Shown one piece after another: positions 24,510 to 33,827 of a DNA stretch of 61,907 nucleotides. The notes below the pieces were generated by a model. The model did no database searches. It worked only from the letters and a program-made list of their open reading frames with translations, and was not told the origin of the DNA. Location of the stretch: positions 1 to 61,907 of the forward strand of contig CADBBH010000004.1 in NCBI GenBank assembly GCA_902792905.1, given 5' to 3'. Positions within the stretch are counted from its first letter, which is position 1. Each line of letters starts with the position of its first letter. A program made the translations under genes and the position numbers. Source of the stretch: Oscillospiraceae bacterium. GTDB taxonomy: Bacteria; Bacillota; Clostridia; Oscillospirales; Acutalibacteraceae.

Positions 24510-25629
24510 ATATGCCTTCAGCAAAATTCTTTGCCGCCATAAGTGCGGCGGAATATAAATCTTTCCGGCAGTCTTTTACTACCTCATTCCAGGGCTTCGG
24601 CTCCGGGCAGGAAAAAAATGTTTCGCTTACTCCGAGTTTCTTTATCTCTTCGTAACCGTCTCCGGAGCATCCGCAGATAGTGATAACCTTTTTACCTGCC
24701 TTCTGTGCACGCTTCGCTATGCCCGATATAACTTTGCCGTTGACACTCTGGGAATCAAGCCTTCCCTCGCCGGTTATTATCAGGTCTGCATCCCGGGCTT
24801 TTTCATCAAAGCGGGCGATGTCGAGGATAATATCGATACCTCTTTTAAGCTCACCGCCGAGGAACGCGATAACTCCGGCTCCCATACCGCCTGCTGCTCC
24901 CGTGCCGGGAATGTCGGCGACTTTCATTCCGGTATCGGCTTCGATTACGCGAGCTATGTTTCTCAGTCCCTCATCAAGCAGGTTGACAGCGCTTTCGTCA
25001 GCGCCTTTCTGCGGAGCGAACACATAAGCCGCGCCGCTCTCGCCGTAAAGCGGATTGTCAACATCGCAGGCTGCGATCACGGGGATTCCGATAGTTTTTT
25101 CGGGTCTTATTATGTGCCTTATATTGATTAAGCTCTCTCCGACGGGGTTAATTTCATCACCGTTTTTATCAATGAATTTCCAGCCGAGCGCCTCCGCCAT
25201 ACATGCGCCGCAATCATTGGTAGCGCTGCCTCCGAGGCCGAGCAGAATTCTTTCCGCACCGTTTTCCGCCGCGTTTTCAATCAATTCGCCGACCCCTCTC
25301 GTCGTCGCAAGCAGGGGATTTTTATTGTCTCCGGCGAGCGGCAGACCGGCGCAGGAGGCGGTTTCTATAACGGCGGTTTTATCGGGGAGAATAAGATAAG
25401 AAGCTCTCATTTTTTCAGCGAAAACGCCGCTTACTTCACATTCTCTGTATTCTCCGCCCGAAACCTGCTCCAAACAGGCACAAAGCCCCTCGCCGCCGTC
25501 GGCGACGGGAAGCTTTGTTATTTCACAGTTTTCAATTGTTTCGGTAAATGCTTCGCAGATTATATCGCAGACCTCGCCCGCTGTGAGCGTGCCCTTGAAG
25601 GAATCGGGAGCGATAAGAATTTTTGCCAT
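24508..25629 (-). CDS. glxK: Glycerate kinase, GlxK/GarK family
   Basis: This 373-residue kinase phosphorylates D-glycerate into the lower glycolytic pool. The N-terminal fingerprint IAPDSFKGTLTA and PVADGGEG are diagnostic. Further conserved motifs are LLGLGGSATNDCG and GTGAAGGMGAGVIAFLG, with DLIITGEGRLDSQS near residue 280. The length is typical. It starts one base after the M20 peptidase stop and is co-transcribed with it. The co-transcription has no obvious metabolic logic. Confidence 0.95.
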   Translation of the reverse strand: MAKILIAPDSFKGTLTAGEVCDIICEAFTETIENCEITKLPVADGGEGLCACLEQVSGGEYRECEVSGVFAEKMRASYLILPDKTAVIETASCAGLPLAGDNKNPLLATTRGVGELIENAAENGAERILLGLGGSATNDCGACMAEALGWKFIDKNGDEINPVGESLINIRHIIRPEKTIGIPVIAACDVDNPLYGESGAAYVFAPQKGADESAVNLLDEGLRNIARVIEADTGMKVADIPGTGAAGGMGAGVIAFLGGELKRGIDIILDIARFDEKARDADLIITGEGRLDSQSVNGKVISGIAKRAQKAGKKVITICGCSGDGYEEIKKLGVSETFFSCPEPKPWNEVVKDCRKDLYSAALMAAKNFAEGI

Positions 25630-25630
25630 A

Positions 25631-27109
25631 TCAGTTCTCTGCGGAAGCGAGGCGGATATATCTCTTGAAGAACGCTATGCCGGGACCTATCGAGGAAACG
25701 GGAATTCTCTCGTTGGTGCCATGAGTGCAGAGAAGGAGGTCAACTCCGGCTCTGTAGGGTGAATATCTGTAGATATTCTCACAGATGGGCTCATAAGTGC
25801 AGGCATCTGTGCCGCCCATAACAAGATAGGGAGCGACGATATTGTCCTTGCTCTCCTGCATGCAGAGTTTTTCAATTATTTTGAAAGAGCGCGAATCCGT
25901 CGGGGAAATGGCGCTCGCTTCTTTCTTTTTGAGGCAGACCACTTCTATATCCTTATTGCGGATTACTCTGTGAATATGGTTCTCAACATCCTGAGTGGAA
26001 ACGCCGGGCATCATGCGGAAATTGACGGTCGCCGTCGCTTTCTGCGGAAGAACATTTGCCGCAGGGCTGCCGCTGAGCATAGTGACGCCGGTTGTGGTTC
26101 TTACCATACTCGCTGCCGGCGGAATCTGTTTCATAACGGTTTTGATGACAGGCTTGAGCGCGGGCAGATTGCAGGTGACAAGGCGGACCGGATAGGTGCA
26201 GTTCTTGCCGATATTTGTAAAAAGATCAACAAGGAACGGACGAAGCTCTGCGCTGAACTGGTGATTTTCAAGGTCTCTTATAGCTTTGGCGAGCTCGCCT
26301 GCTGCGGAATGCTTCGGGGGCTGCGATGAATGGCCGCCCTTCGCGTTGATGCTGATTTCAAAATCCGCATAACCTTTCTCTGCGATGCCTATGCCGCAGA
26401 GATGCTTGTTGTTGAGAACTCCCTTGACATTGACGGGGAGCATTGCGCCGCCCTCATCGATGACACAGTCAAGATGAATTCCTCTCGCCTTGAGGGTTTC
26501 CATAATCGATTTGGCGCCGCCGGATTCGTTGGCAACCACCTCTTCATCCTGTCCGAAGAGCAGATAAACATCTCTCTCGGGCTCGAAGCCCTCTTCAAGC
26601 AGGGTTTCAACCGCTTCCATAACGCCCATAAGATGATTCTTCATATCCATGGCGCCTCTGCCCCAGATAAATTCGCCGTCGTTGAATCCGCTGAAGCCGG
26701 GATGAGTCCAGTCATCTTCGGTTCCCTTTGAAATCGGAACAACATCCTGATGAGCGAGCAGGGCTATCGGGTCTAAATCGCTTCTGCTGCCCTTCCAATG
26801 ATAAATAAGACTCGCCTCTTCGACAACTTCCTTCTCAAGTTTTTCGTGAATAAGCGGAAACGCCTCCGCAAGGAAAGCGTGGAATTTATCAAACTGAGAA
26901 AAGTCAACTTTTTCTTTTTCGGGATAGCTGACTGTCGGGATCGAAATTGCCTTGCTCAGATGCTCGCAGGCCTTCTCAACATCGACCTTCTCCTCGGAGA
27001 GAACGCCCCAATCCTTCTTTTCGGGTACGAATTTGGCGGCTCTGAAAGCATTGAGACCGGCAACGGCACCAGCCGCACCGAGAATTGAATACTTGATTGC
27101 TTTTTTCAT
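25631..27109 (-). CDS. M20 family metallopeptidase with N-terminal membrane anchor
   Basis: This 492-residue zinc hydrolase belongs to the M20 group resembling PM20D1/carboxypeptidase S. Residues 1-25 form an uncleaved-looking hydrophobic segment (YSILGAAGAVAGLNAF). Catalytic motifs are LLAHQDVVP, GRGAMDMKNH, GQDEEV and GGHSSQPPKH (dimerisation domain), with GGTDAC and CTHGTNERIP near the C-terminus. ATG 27109 follows AAAGGTGA. Family members hydrolyse peptides or N-acyl amino acids; which applies here cannot be told. It is the first gene of a two-gene operon with glxK. Confidence 0.92.
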   Translation of the reverse strand: MKKAIKYSILGAAGAVAGLNAFRAAKFVPEKKDWGVLSEEKVDVEKACEHLSKAISIPTVSYPEKEKVDFSQFDKFHAFLAEAFPLIHEKLEKEVVEEASLIYHWKGSRSDLDPIALLAHQDVVPISKGTEDDWTHPGFSGFNDGEFIWGRGAMDMKNHLMGVMEAVETLLEEGFEPERDVYLLFGQDEEVVANESGGAKSIMETLKARGIHLDCVIDEGGAMLPVNVKGVLNNKHLCGIGIAEKGYADFEISINAKGGHSSQPPKHSAAGELAKAIRDLENHQFSAELRPFLVDLFTNIGKNCTYPVRLVTCNLPALKPVIKTVMKQIPPAASMVRTTTGVTMLSGSPAANVLPQKATATVNFRMMPGVSTQDVENHIHRVIRNKDIEVVCLKKKEASAISPTDSRSFKIIEKLCMQESKDNIVAPYLVMGGTDACTYEPICENIYRYSPYRAGVDLLLCTHGTNERIPVSSIGPGIAFFKRYIRLASAEN

Positions 27110-27149
27110 TTTATCACCTTTCTCGTCTTGAATTGAGAGATACATATTT

Positions 27150-27178
27150 ATTATAGATAACTCGTTATAAAAATTCAA
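27150..27178 (-). promoter_or_regulatory. Promoter of the M20 peptidase-glxK operon
   Basis: On the minus strand TTGAAT (plus 27173-27178) and TATAAT (plus 27150-27155) are spaced by 17 bp. Confidence 0.78.
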
Positions 27179-27194
27179 CTGTTATTTTTCAATG

Positions 27195-27223
27195 TTGACA
27201 AGCAGGGAGTATATATTTATAAT
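27195..27223 (+). promoter_or_regulatory. Promoter of truB and following genes
   Basis: TTGACA (27195-27200) and TATAAT (27218-27223) have 17 bp spacing, followed by AAAGGAAGTGAG before the gene. Confidence 0.92.
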
Positions 27224-27245
27224 TTTTATAAAGGAAGTGAGACGG

Positions 27246-28139
27246 ATGACGGGAATTCTCATAATTGACAAACCGGAGGGTATGACCTCTTTTGATGTCG
27301 TTGCCAAAGCGAGAAGAATCTGCGGTGAGAGAAAATGCGGACACAGCGGAACACTGGACCCGATGGCAACCGGCGTAATGACTCTGCTTTTCGGTGGGGC
27401 AACGGGCTTTCTCAATTATCTGCCAAGCCACGACAAGGAATATATCGCACAGCTGAAGCTCGGAACCGTCACCGATACGCTCGATATAACAGGTAAGGTG
27501 CTTGAGGAGAGAGAATTCAATGTGACGGCGGAGGAATTCGCAGCCGCGGCAAAGTGTTTCAAAGGTGAAATAACACAACTGCCGCCGATGTATTCGGCAA
27601 TATCTGTAGACGGTGAACGCCTCTATGATCTGGCGAGAAAAGGAATTGAGGTTGACCGCCCGAAAAGACAGGTCAATATATACCGCATAGATATACTCGA
27701 GAACGACGAAGCAAACGGCATTTACAAAATTGATGTTGCCTGCTCGGGCGGAACATATATACGCTCACTCGTTGCCGATATAGGCGAGGCTCTCGGATGC
27801 GGCGCCGTACTGTCTTCTCTGAGGCGCGTAAAGGCAAACGGCTTTACAATTTCCGAATCCGTCACTCTTGAGGGTCTTGAAAAGGCAAAAACAGAAGAGA
27901 AAATCGCGGAATTGCTGATTCCGATTGACAAGGCACTCTCTGAATACCCTGAAATTACGGTATCTCCGGCTCAGGCGGTCAGATTCTCAAACGGAGGACC
28001 GCTCTCTCTCGAAAGGCTGCATAATTGTAAAGTGAAAGGGCTTTACAGGGTGTATGACGGGGAGAATAATTTCCTCGGTCTTGGCGAAAATGACGGCGAA
28101 AGCGAGCTCGGAATCGCGAAAATTTATGTAAACAGATAG
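27246..28139 (+). CDS. truB: tRNA pseudouridine(55) synthase
   Basis: This 297-residue enzyme makes pseudouridine 55 in the T-loop of tRNAs. The N-terminal IDKPEGMTSFD and catalytic GHSGTLDPMATG (Asp in LDP) are diagnostic, as are the PPMYSAISVDGERLYDLAR and GTYIRSL regions. A C-terminal PUA-like segment is present. ATG 27246 is chosen over an in-frame upstream codon because the promoter's -10 lies at 27218 and AAAGGAAGTGAG precedes 27246. Unlike many Firmicutes, rbfA or ribF are not adjacent; instead a run of unrelated genes follows without a terminator. Confidence 0.96.
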   Translation: MTGILIIDKPEGMTSFDVVAKARRICGERKCGHSGTLDPMATGVMTLLFGGATGFLNYLPSHDKEYIAQLKLGTVTDTLDITGKVLEEREFNVTAEEFAAAAKCFKGEITQLPPMYSAISVDGERLYDLARKGIEVDRPKRQVNIYRIDILENDEANGIYKIDVACSGGTYIRSLVADIGEALGCGAVLSSLRRVKANGFTISESVTLEGLEKAKTEEKIAELLIPIDKALSEYPEITVSPAQAVRFSNGGPLSLERLHNCKVKGLYRVYDGENNFLGLGENDGESELGIAKIYVNR

Positions 28140-28149
28140 GAGAACAGGT

Positions 28150-28473
28150 ATGGAGAGATTGGTCTGGCTTATAATAATGATTCCTCTGAGCATTTTCTTC
28201 ACATGTCTCGGAGTATTCGCTTGGCGGCGCAAAAAGCCGATGTGGTTTTACTCGGGCAGCGAGGTCAAAGAGGAAGAAATCAGTGATATTCCCGCATACA
28301 ACAGAGCTAACGGCATAATGTGGCTTGCCTTCTCCGGAGTATTCTGGATAAGCACCGTGCTTGGAATATTCAAGCAGTCAACGGCAGGCGTTTTCGTCGC
28401 TGCCGGCGTGCTTGGCGGCATTCCCCTGCTCGTAATAATATACAGCAGAATTTATAAGAAATACAAGAAATAA
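28150..28473 (+). CDS. Small membrane protein of unknown function
   Basis: This 107-residue protein has three predicted membrane helices: LVWLIIMIPLSIFFTCLGVFAW, MWLAFSGVFWISTVLGIF and VFVAAGVLGGIPLLVIIY. A cytoplasmic or external loop holds WFYSGSEVKEEEISDIPAYNRANG, and the C-terminus is lysine-rich. The general layout resembles small uncharacterised clostridial membrane proteins. AGGAG lies ahead of the start, ten bases after truB. I cannot assign a function. Confidence 0.8.
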   Translation: MERLVWLIIMIPLSIFFTCLGVFAWRRKKPMWFYSGSEVKEEEISDIPAYNRANGIMWLAFSGVFWISTVLGIFKQSTAGVFVAAGVLGGIPLLVIIYSRIYKKYKK

Positions 28474-28493
28474 CAGAATGGAAAGGTGTCGCT

Positions 28494-30401
28494 ATGAAAA
28501 AAGCGGTTTCTGTAATCCTTGCACTGGTACTGATAATGCTCCCTGTTTTCTCTGCGGTTCCGGCTGCGTCAGAGAACGTTCATATCATGATTGATAAAAC
28601 CTGGAAGATCCTTCTGCCGGAGAATCCGACTGATGCGGAGCAATTTACCGCCGGTAAACTGAAGAAATGTCTCAGTGAAGTTTTCGGCGCGGAGATTGAA
28701 GCGGTTTCAAGCGCGGATGAAAAATTCATAGCGGTTGGCTCCGCTTCCGCCTGCGATGTGTCTGGGGTTGCGGATAACGGCTACCGAATCATGGTTATAG
28801 ACGGAAATATCCATATAAACGGCACTGCGCAGCGCGGCCTGCAGATTGCTGCATACCGTTTTCTTGAAGAATTCTGCGGCCGTAAGGTTTACACTTCAAA
28901 AATCACCGCCCTGCCGCAGAGCGAATCGATTCTCGTTCCGGTTGATACGGATATTGTCTACGAGCCGTATTTTGAGAGCACCGACACGGACTGGAGAAGC
29001 CCGCTCGATACCGAATACTCCATGGCAAACGGCCTCACCAACGGCTCGCGCAGGTCTCTTTCTCCCGAAATGGGCGGCAGCGTTGATTATCTCGGTGGCT
29101 TCTGCCATACTATAGGTTGGCTCTGCGAAACAGAAGAATACGCGGACTCTCACCCCGAATATCTAGCGTTTCATGACGGAGAGAGAACTGCGGAGCAGCC
29201 CTGCCTTACCAACCCAGACGTATTGAGAATCTGCACCGATAACGTGCTGAGAATTCTTGAGGAGCAGCACAATCCCGACGCTCCTCTTCAGATAGTCTCC
29301 GTAACGCAGAATGATAATTACTCCAACTGCGAATGTGAAAACTGCAAAGCGTTTGAGGACGCTCACGGCGGAAAACCCTCAGCCTCCATGCTGAATTTTG
29401 TAAACAGCATTGCCGATGCTGTGAAGGAAAACGGCTACGACAATGTTGCGATTGATACATTCGCCTATCTCTATACTCTTGAAGCCCCTAAAGGAATAAC
29501 TCCGCGCGAGAATGTTATAATCCGTATGTGCCCGATAAACTGCTGCATGGCGCATGCGCTTGATGCTGTATGCAACAGAGATTTCTATAAAGCTCTTGAG
29601 GACTGGTCGGGTATCTGCAAGCGTCTATATATCTGGGATTATGCCACTCACTACCTTCATCCCTGCGCCATTTTGCCGAATTTCGGAATCATTCAGCGCA
29701 ATATTCAGATTTATTATGAACACAATGTAAAGGGCGTGTATGTCGAAGGCAATTATTTTATCGATTCCTGCGACACGGAATTCGCCGAGCTCCGCGCCTA
29801 TATGATTTCAAAATGTATGCAGGATCCCTATTGTGACCTTGACAGCGAGATAAACGGCTTCCTGGATGCCTATTACGGCCCGGGCGGCGGATATATGCGC
29901 AGAATAATAGATATATTCACAAAGCGCGCCGGCACATTTGACGGCCACATGAACTTCCTCTACGGCTCCTGGGCGGTAATGCGCCCGATTATGTCGGCGG
30001 AGGTTCGAGCAATCGACAATTTATGGAAGCAGGCGGAGCTGAGCGCAAAGACAGGCGAGCAGTTTGCCAACATCAAGCGAAGCGAGCTATCCTGGCGCTG
30101 GTGGAAGGCTAACGCGGCAAAGGGCGAATTCTCTCATCTCAATCCGAAACGCGCAGATATGCTGGAGGAACTCTACCGCGATATTCTCAATGCGGGAGTG
30201 ACCGTTTTACAGGAATTCGTTGATGAAGATTTAACGGAAATCGACCGCGATGTCATCCGCTACTCGCCGCCCGATCAATGGCATGTCGGCAAAGAGAGCA
30301 GCGCTCTGGTGCGAGATTTTATAAAGATTAACAAACTTGTTGAAAAAGCGCCTTTTATCTTTGCACTTGTAGGTTACATCTACAATCTTATACACAGTTA
30401 A
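28494..30401 (+). CDS. Secreted DUF4838 domain protein, probable carbohydrate-active
   Basis: This 635-residue exported protein has a signal peptide ending near AVPAAS. Residues about 35-150 resemble the alpha/beta domain that precedes catalytic barrels in GH20 and GH67 enzymes (AEQFTAGKLKKCLSE, FIAVGSA). The DUF4838 barrel-like region follows, with VTQNDNYSNCECENCKAFE (a cysteine cluster typical of the family), FAYLYT and IWDYATHYLHPCAILPNF. Family members occur in gut bacteria next to glycoside hydrolases and are presumed to act on glycans. A GH39-like enzyme is encoded two genes later. Activity is unproven, and the catalytic residue cannot be assigned from sequence alone. Confidence 0.88.
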   Translation: MKKAVSVILALVLIMLPVFSAVPAASENVHIMIDKTWKILLPENPTDAEQFTAGKLKKCLSEVFGAEIEAVSSADEKFIAVGSASACDVSGVADNGYRIMVIDGNIHINGTAQRGLQIAAYRFLEEFCGRKVYTSKITALPQSESILVPVDTDIVYEPYFESTDTDWRSPLDTEYSMANGLTNGSRRSLSPEMGGSVDYLGGFCHTIGWLCETEEYADSHPEYLAFHDGERTAEQPCLTNPDVLRICTDNVLRILEEQHNPDAPLQIVSVTQNDNYSNCECENCKAFEDAHGGKPSASMLNFVNSIADAVKENGYDNVAIDTFAYLYTLEAPKGITPRENVIIRMCPINCCMAHALDAVCNRDFYKALEDWSGICKRLYIWDYATHYLHPCAILPNFGIIQRNIQIYYEHNVKGVYVEGNYFIDSCDTEFAELRAYMISKCMQDPYCDLDSEINGFLDAYYGPGGGYMRRIIDIFTKRAGTFDGHMNFLYGSWAVMRPIMSAEVRAIDNLWKQAELSAKTGEQFANIKRSELSWRWWKANAAKGEFSHLNPKRADMLEELYRDILNAGVTVLQEFVDEDLTEIDRDVIRYSPPDQWHVGKESSALVRDFIKINKLVEKAPFIFALVGYIYNLIHS

Positions 30402-30403
30402 AA

Positions 30404-30778
30404 ATGAACAGACGGGACGTTATTGATTTCATAAAAACAGAATATGATACACCGCAGGAGCATCTGTGGATGAGCTATCCCGACTATATTGTTTTTCGCA
30501 ACAGCATAAACAATAAATGGTTTGCCGTTGTTATGGATGTCGAGCGGCAGAAACTCGGGCTGGAAGGAAACGGCAAGGTCGATGTGCTCAATGTCAAATG
30601 CGACCCGATTCTGATCGGTTCTCTGCGCCTGAGCAAAGGTTATCTTCCCGCTTATCATATGAGCAAGGATAAATGGATATCCGTGCTGCTCGACGGCACC
30701 GTTGCTGATAACGAGATAAAGGATTTAATCCATCTCAGTTACGAGCTGATATGCGGGAACGGAAAGAAAATGAAATAA
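30404..30778 (+). CDS. MmcQ/YjbR family protein
   Basis: This small 124-residue protein has the CyaY/YjbR-like alpha-beta fold. Family marks are the N-terminal RRDVIDFIKTEY, FAVVMDV, LNVKCDP and the C-terminal LIHLSYELI helix. The family is described as DNA-binding-like but has no settled function. It begins two bases after the DUF4838 stop and has no clear Shine-Dalgarno, so translation probably depends on ribosomes arriving from the previous gene. Confidence 0.9.
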   Translation: MNRRDVIDFIKTEYDTPQEHLWMSYPDYIVFRNSINNKWFAVVMDVERQKLGLEGNGKVDVLNVKCDPILIGSLRLSKGYLPAYHMSKDKWISVLLDGTVADNEIKDLIHLSYELICGNGKKMK

Positions 30779-30824
30779 CCAAAACCATCCGAATTATTTG
30801 ATTATGCTTATGGAGGGATACCGT

Positions 30825-32189
30825 ATGCTGCAAAAAGCAACCGGTTATATAACGGCAATTCTCGTATTCCTGACTTCTTTTTTTCAGACCCTGTTTACGC
30901 CTGATGTAATAAGAATCGATTTTGACAGCACTGTCGGCGAAATGAAGCCGGTTCACAATATAGGCAGGATGCCGGAATATGTGACTGACAGCGAAGTAAA
31001 CCGCCTTTTCACCGAAGCGAATATGACCTCGTGCAGAACCCACGATATAAACTGCACCGATATTCATCGCATTTTCCCCGATTTTTCAAAAGATGTCAAT
31101 GATGAAAGCTCATATAATTTCGCCGAATGCGACAGTGTACTCGAATCAATCGTTGATACGGGAATGGAGCCGTTCTTCCGCCTCGGCATAAGCTGGAGCA
31201 ACCCTGTTACAGACCGCGAGTATCTTGTGCCTCCGGCCGACTACACCAAATGGGCGCAGATTTGCGAGCACATTATTCTCCATTACAATGAGGGCTGGGC
31301 AGACGGGTTTGATTATAACGTTAAATACTGGGAAATATGGAACGAACCCGAAAACAGCGATGACATCTCCGATAATCATTTCTGGATCGGCACCGATGAA
31401 GAATTCTTCCGCTTTTATGACACTGCTGCGAAATATCTCAAAAACAGGTTCCCAGATTTGAAAATCGGCGGGTACGGTTCGTGCGGATTCTATGCGCTGA
31501 CAAAGACAAATGCGGTAAATACAGGCGCGACCCCGAGAAACCAATATTTTGTTACTTATTTCCTGAACTTTCTTGATTATATCAAAGAACATAATTCTCC
31601 GATGGATTTTTTCACCTGGCACAGTTACACCACAACAGAGAAAAACGCCCGTTATATTGACTATGTAAGAGAAAAACTCTCAAAAGCAGGCTACGGAGAA
31701 GCGGAAATAATCTGCGATGAGTGGAACTATAACCCGATGGAAAACGACAGGATTGACCGACGATACGGCGCGAATCAAACCTCAATGCTGATTATGTTCC
31801 AAAACAAAGGGCTTGACATGGCACATTATTACGACGGCGATGATGACGGCCAGTTGTGGGCGGGTCTGTTCGTAAACGGGCGTCAGCCTTCATCCGCTTA
31901 CTACGGCTTTTGGGCATTCGGTCAGATGTATAAATTAGGTAATCAGGCAGAAATAAAAAATCTGTGGCTTCCCGCTGATTTATATGCCGTTGCCGCGTCA
32001 GGCGAAGGCGGTCAGGCACTTCTGATTTCAAATGTATCCGAAAAAAGAGACAGAAAGCTTAAAATCGACGCGGGCAAATATACCATTGAAAAGTGCATGA
32101 CGGTAAACAAAAACTGCGAATGGACCGAAATACCGCTTCCCGATAAGATTGAAAGCGGCTCCATGCTTTATATTACTTTTAAGAAATAA
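30825..32189 (+). CDS. GH39-like glycoside hydrolase, membrane-anchored or secreted
   Basis: This 454-residue enzyme starts with a short hydrophobic segment (ITAILVFLTSFFQTLF) that could be a signal peptide or anchor. The clan GH-A TIM barrel shows the acid/base in YWEIWNEPEN (E174) and the likely nucleophile in IICDEWNY (E299), the GH39 layout seen in beta-xylosidases and iduronidases. A small C-terminal beta domain follows. ATG 30825 is preferred because GGAGGG lies just upstream; an in-frame codon at 30798 has no ribosome site. Substrate specificity cannot be read from the sequence. Confidence 0.87.
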   Translation: MLQKATGYITAILVFLTSFFQTLFTPDVIRIDFDSTVGEMKPVHNIGRMPEYVTDSEVNRLFTEANMTSCRTHDINCTDIHRIFPDFSKDVNDESSYNFAECDSVLESIVDTGMEPFFRLGISWSNPVTDREYLVPPADYTKWAQICEHIILHYNEGWADGFDYNVKYWEIWNEPENSDDISDNHFWIGTDEEFFRFYDTAAKYLKNRFPDLKIGGYGSCGFYALTKTNAVNTGATPRNQYFVTYFLNFLDYIKEHNSPMDFFTWHSYTTTEKNARYIDYVREKLSKAGYGEAEIICDEWNYNPMENDRIDRRYGANQTSMLIMFQNKGLDMAHYYDGDDDGQLWAGLFVNGRQPSSAYYGFWAFGQMYKLGNQAEIKNLWLPADLYAVAASGEGGQALLISNVSEKRDRKLKIDAGKYTIEKCMTVNKNCEWTEIPLPDKIESGSMLYITFKK

Positions 32190-32239
32190 TGCACTCAGCC
32201 CGATAAAATGCAGAATAAATATCATCCGGTGGTAGAATT

Positions 32240-32659
32240 ATGGATAACAGTAAGATTGAAAGGTTTATAAGAAAGCAGAAGGTGGCTTTTATCTGCTCGG
32301 TTGATGAGAACGGCTTTCCCAATGTGAAAGCGATGCTGAAGCCGAGGAAGATTGAAGGGCTTCAAAACTTCTTTTTCTCTACAAACACCTCTTCAATGAG
32401 AGTGAAACAGTATCTGAACAATCCGAATGCCTGCATTTACTTTTACCATAAGGGTCTGATAAAATACACGGGCGTTATGCTCAAAGGCAAAATGCAAGTG
32501 CTGACCGATCAGGAAACGAAAAACATGATATGGCGCAAAGGAGATACGATGTTCTATAAGGGCGGCGTAACCGACCCCGACTACTGTGTTCTGAAATTCA
32601 GCGCGGTGTGCGGGAGATACTACTGCGACCTGAAAACAGAGGATTTTACAATCGATTAG
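32240..32659 (+). CDS. Pyridoxamine 5'-phosphate oxidase-like flavin-binding protein
   Basis: This 139-residue split-barrel protein belongs to the PPOX-like family, whose members bind FMN, F420 or haem. The typical opening is VAFICSVDENGFPNVKAM, followed by FFFSTNTSS and the strand YTGVMLKGKMQV. It is too short to be true PdxH and lacks that enzyme's C-terminal dimer region, so it is probably a flavin-dependent reductase or stress protein. The ribosome site is weak. It is the last plus-strand gene before the terminator at 32685. Confidence 0.9.
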   Translation: MDNSKIERFIRKQKVAFICSVDENGFPNVKAMLKPRKIEGLQNFFFSTNTSSMRVKQYLNNPNACIYFYHKGLIKYTGVMLKGKMQVLTDQETKNMIWRKGDTMFYKGGVTDPDYCVLKFSAVCGRYYCDLKTEDFTID

Positions 32660-32684
32660 TCCGAAACTCATCTTTACAAAAGAA

Positions 32685-32712
32685 AATGCCGCCTTTACGG
32701 CGGCATTGTTTA
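32685..32712. terminator. Bidirectional terminator
   Basis: AATGCCGCC (32685-32693) pairs perfectly with GGCGGCATT (32699-32707) around a five-base loop. GTTTATGTTT follows on the plus strand and TTCTTTTGT on the minus strand. It separates the PPOX gene from the convergent esterase gene. Confidence 0.88.
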
Positions 32713-32715
32713 TGT

Positions 32716-33813
32716 TTATCCGAAAATTCTGAACCTGTCAGCATCCTGTTTGAAATCAAGCTTTCCCGTAATTGCCTTTATGACAGCGCGGAAGGTGTCT
32801 GAAATTTCATATTTAAGACCTTTTAATATTCTTATTCCCAGGTCTATTATTCTCGAATCGTTTTCTTCAACGAGATTTGTGATTTTGAGGTCTGCTCCGC
32901 TGTATGAGGATTTGTATTTACAAAGCCAGGATATCAGGCCGTCGGGATAAGTAAGCTTTATTTCTTTGCCGTTGGCATCGCAGGTAGTCATATTCGGATA
33001 GTCCCCATGCTTATATGAGAACATATCGTTTGATGCTGCAAACCAGACATGATGGTTGCTCGGAGTCTTTTTGCCGTCAGGATAGCAGACGGTGCCGAAA
33101 ACGGATAATCTGCACTTGCCGGGAACCTTGGTGATACGGCATATCTGTTCCCATATCTGCTTGCCGAAAACGTGATATCCGCCGATTACATCATATCTTG
33201 AAGACAAGACCCAGAGAGGCATATTTTTAACCGCCTCTATCTGCGCGTCGGTCGGAATATAGGCGGGGCACATCGGAAAAGCGGCGGCGAACATCTTCGG
33301 ATAAGAAGATATCATTTTCAATACCATCTTGCCGCCCATTGAGTACCCGCCAATATAAATGCGCGTGGTATCAATGTGAGCTCTGTTAGCCGAAATAAAC
33401 TGACGGATTGCTGCGTAAAGCGGCTCAACCTCATCGTCGCTCCAGGTGCCGTAAGGATTCTCTGATTCATCGGAACGGGGAATAAATATGTACGCGGCGC
33501 CGTTTGTGAAACGCGACTGCATCTCTCTTCCGGCAAAGGCGGGAAAATCATTGTTTACAATCTGCTCCCGCTTCTCGCCGCCCTGACCCATACCGTGAAT
33601 CAGGATAACAAGCGGATATTTCACTCCCCTTCTTAGATTTTCGGGAGTATAGCTGACATAATCGATTTTGATACCGTTTACCTCTGGGCCGATACCGTCC
33701 TCAAATTTCTCCGCAAGCTCAAGAATGCGGGCGGATTCCTTTGCCGATGCGCTGACGCCGAAGCAGGCAAATACCGTAACTGCGGCCATAATCAGGCAGG
33801 TAAGTTTTTTCAT
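32716..33813 (-). CDS. Secreted alpha/beta hydrolase (esterase/prolyl oligopeptidase-like)
   Basis: This 365-residue exported hydrolase has a signal peptide ending near VSASA. Catalytic features of the alpha/beta fold are visible: an oxyanion-hole motif HGMGQGG near residue 73, the nucleophile elbow GYSMGG near 154-159, a probable acid in SSRYDV, and histidines in SNHHVW. The closest shape is the secreted esterase/PHB-depolymerase-like group, often acting on acetyl or feruloyl esters of plant polysaccharides. The final 60 or so residues form charged helices of unclear role. AAAGGAG lies before the start. It follows the YczE-like gene by 14 bases and is probably in its operon. Confidence 0.88.
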   Translation of the reverse strand: MKKLTCLIMAAVTVFACFGVSASAKESARILELAEKFEDGIGPEVNGIKIDYVSYTPENLRRGVKYPLVILIHGMGQGGEKREQIVNNDFPAFAGREMQSRFTNGAAYIFIPRSDESENPYGTWSDDEVEPLYAAIRQFISANRAHIDTTRIYIGGYSMGGKMVLKMISSYPKMFAAAFPMCPAYIPTDAQIEAVKNMPLWVLSSRYDVIGGYHVFGKQIWEQICRITKVPGKCRLSVFGTVCYPDGKKTPSNHHVWFAASNDMFSYKHGDYPNMTTCDANGKEIKLTYPDGLISWLCKYKSSYSGADLKITNLVEENDSRIIDLGIRILKGLKYEISDTFRAVIKAITGKLDFKQDADRFRIFG

Positions 33814-33827
33814 ATCGGTCTCTCCTT

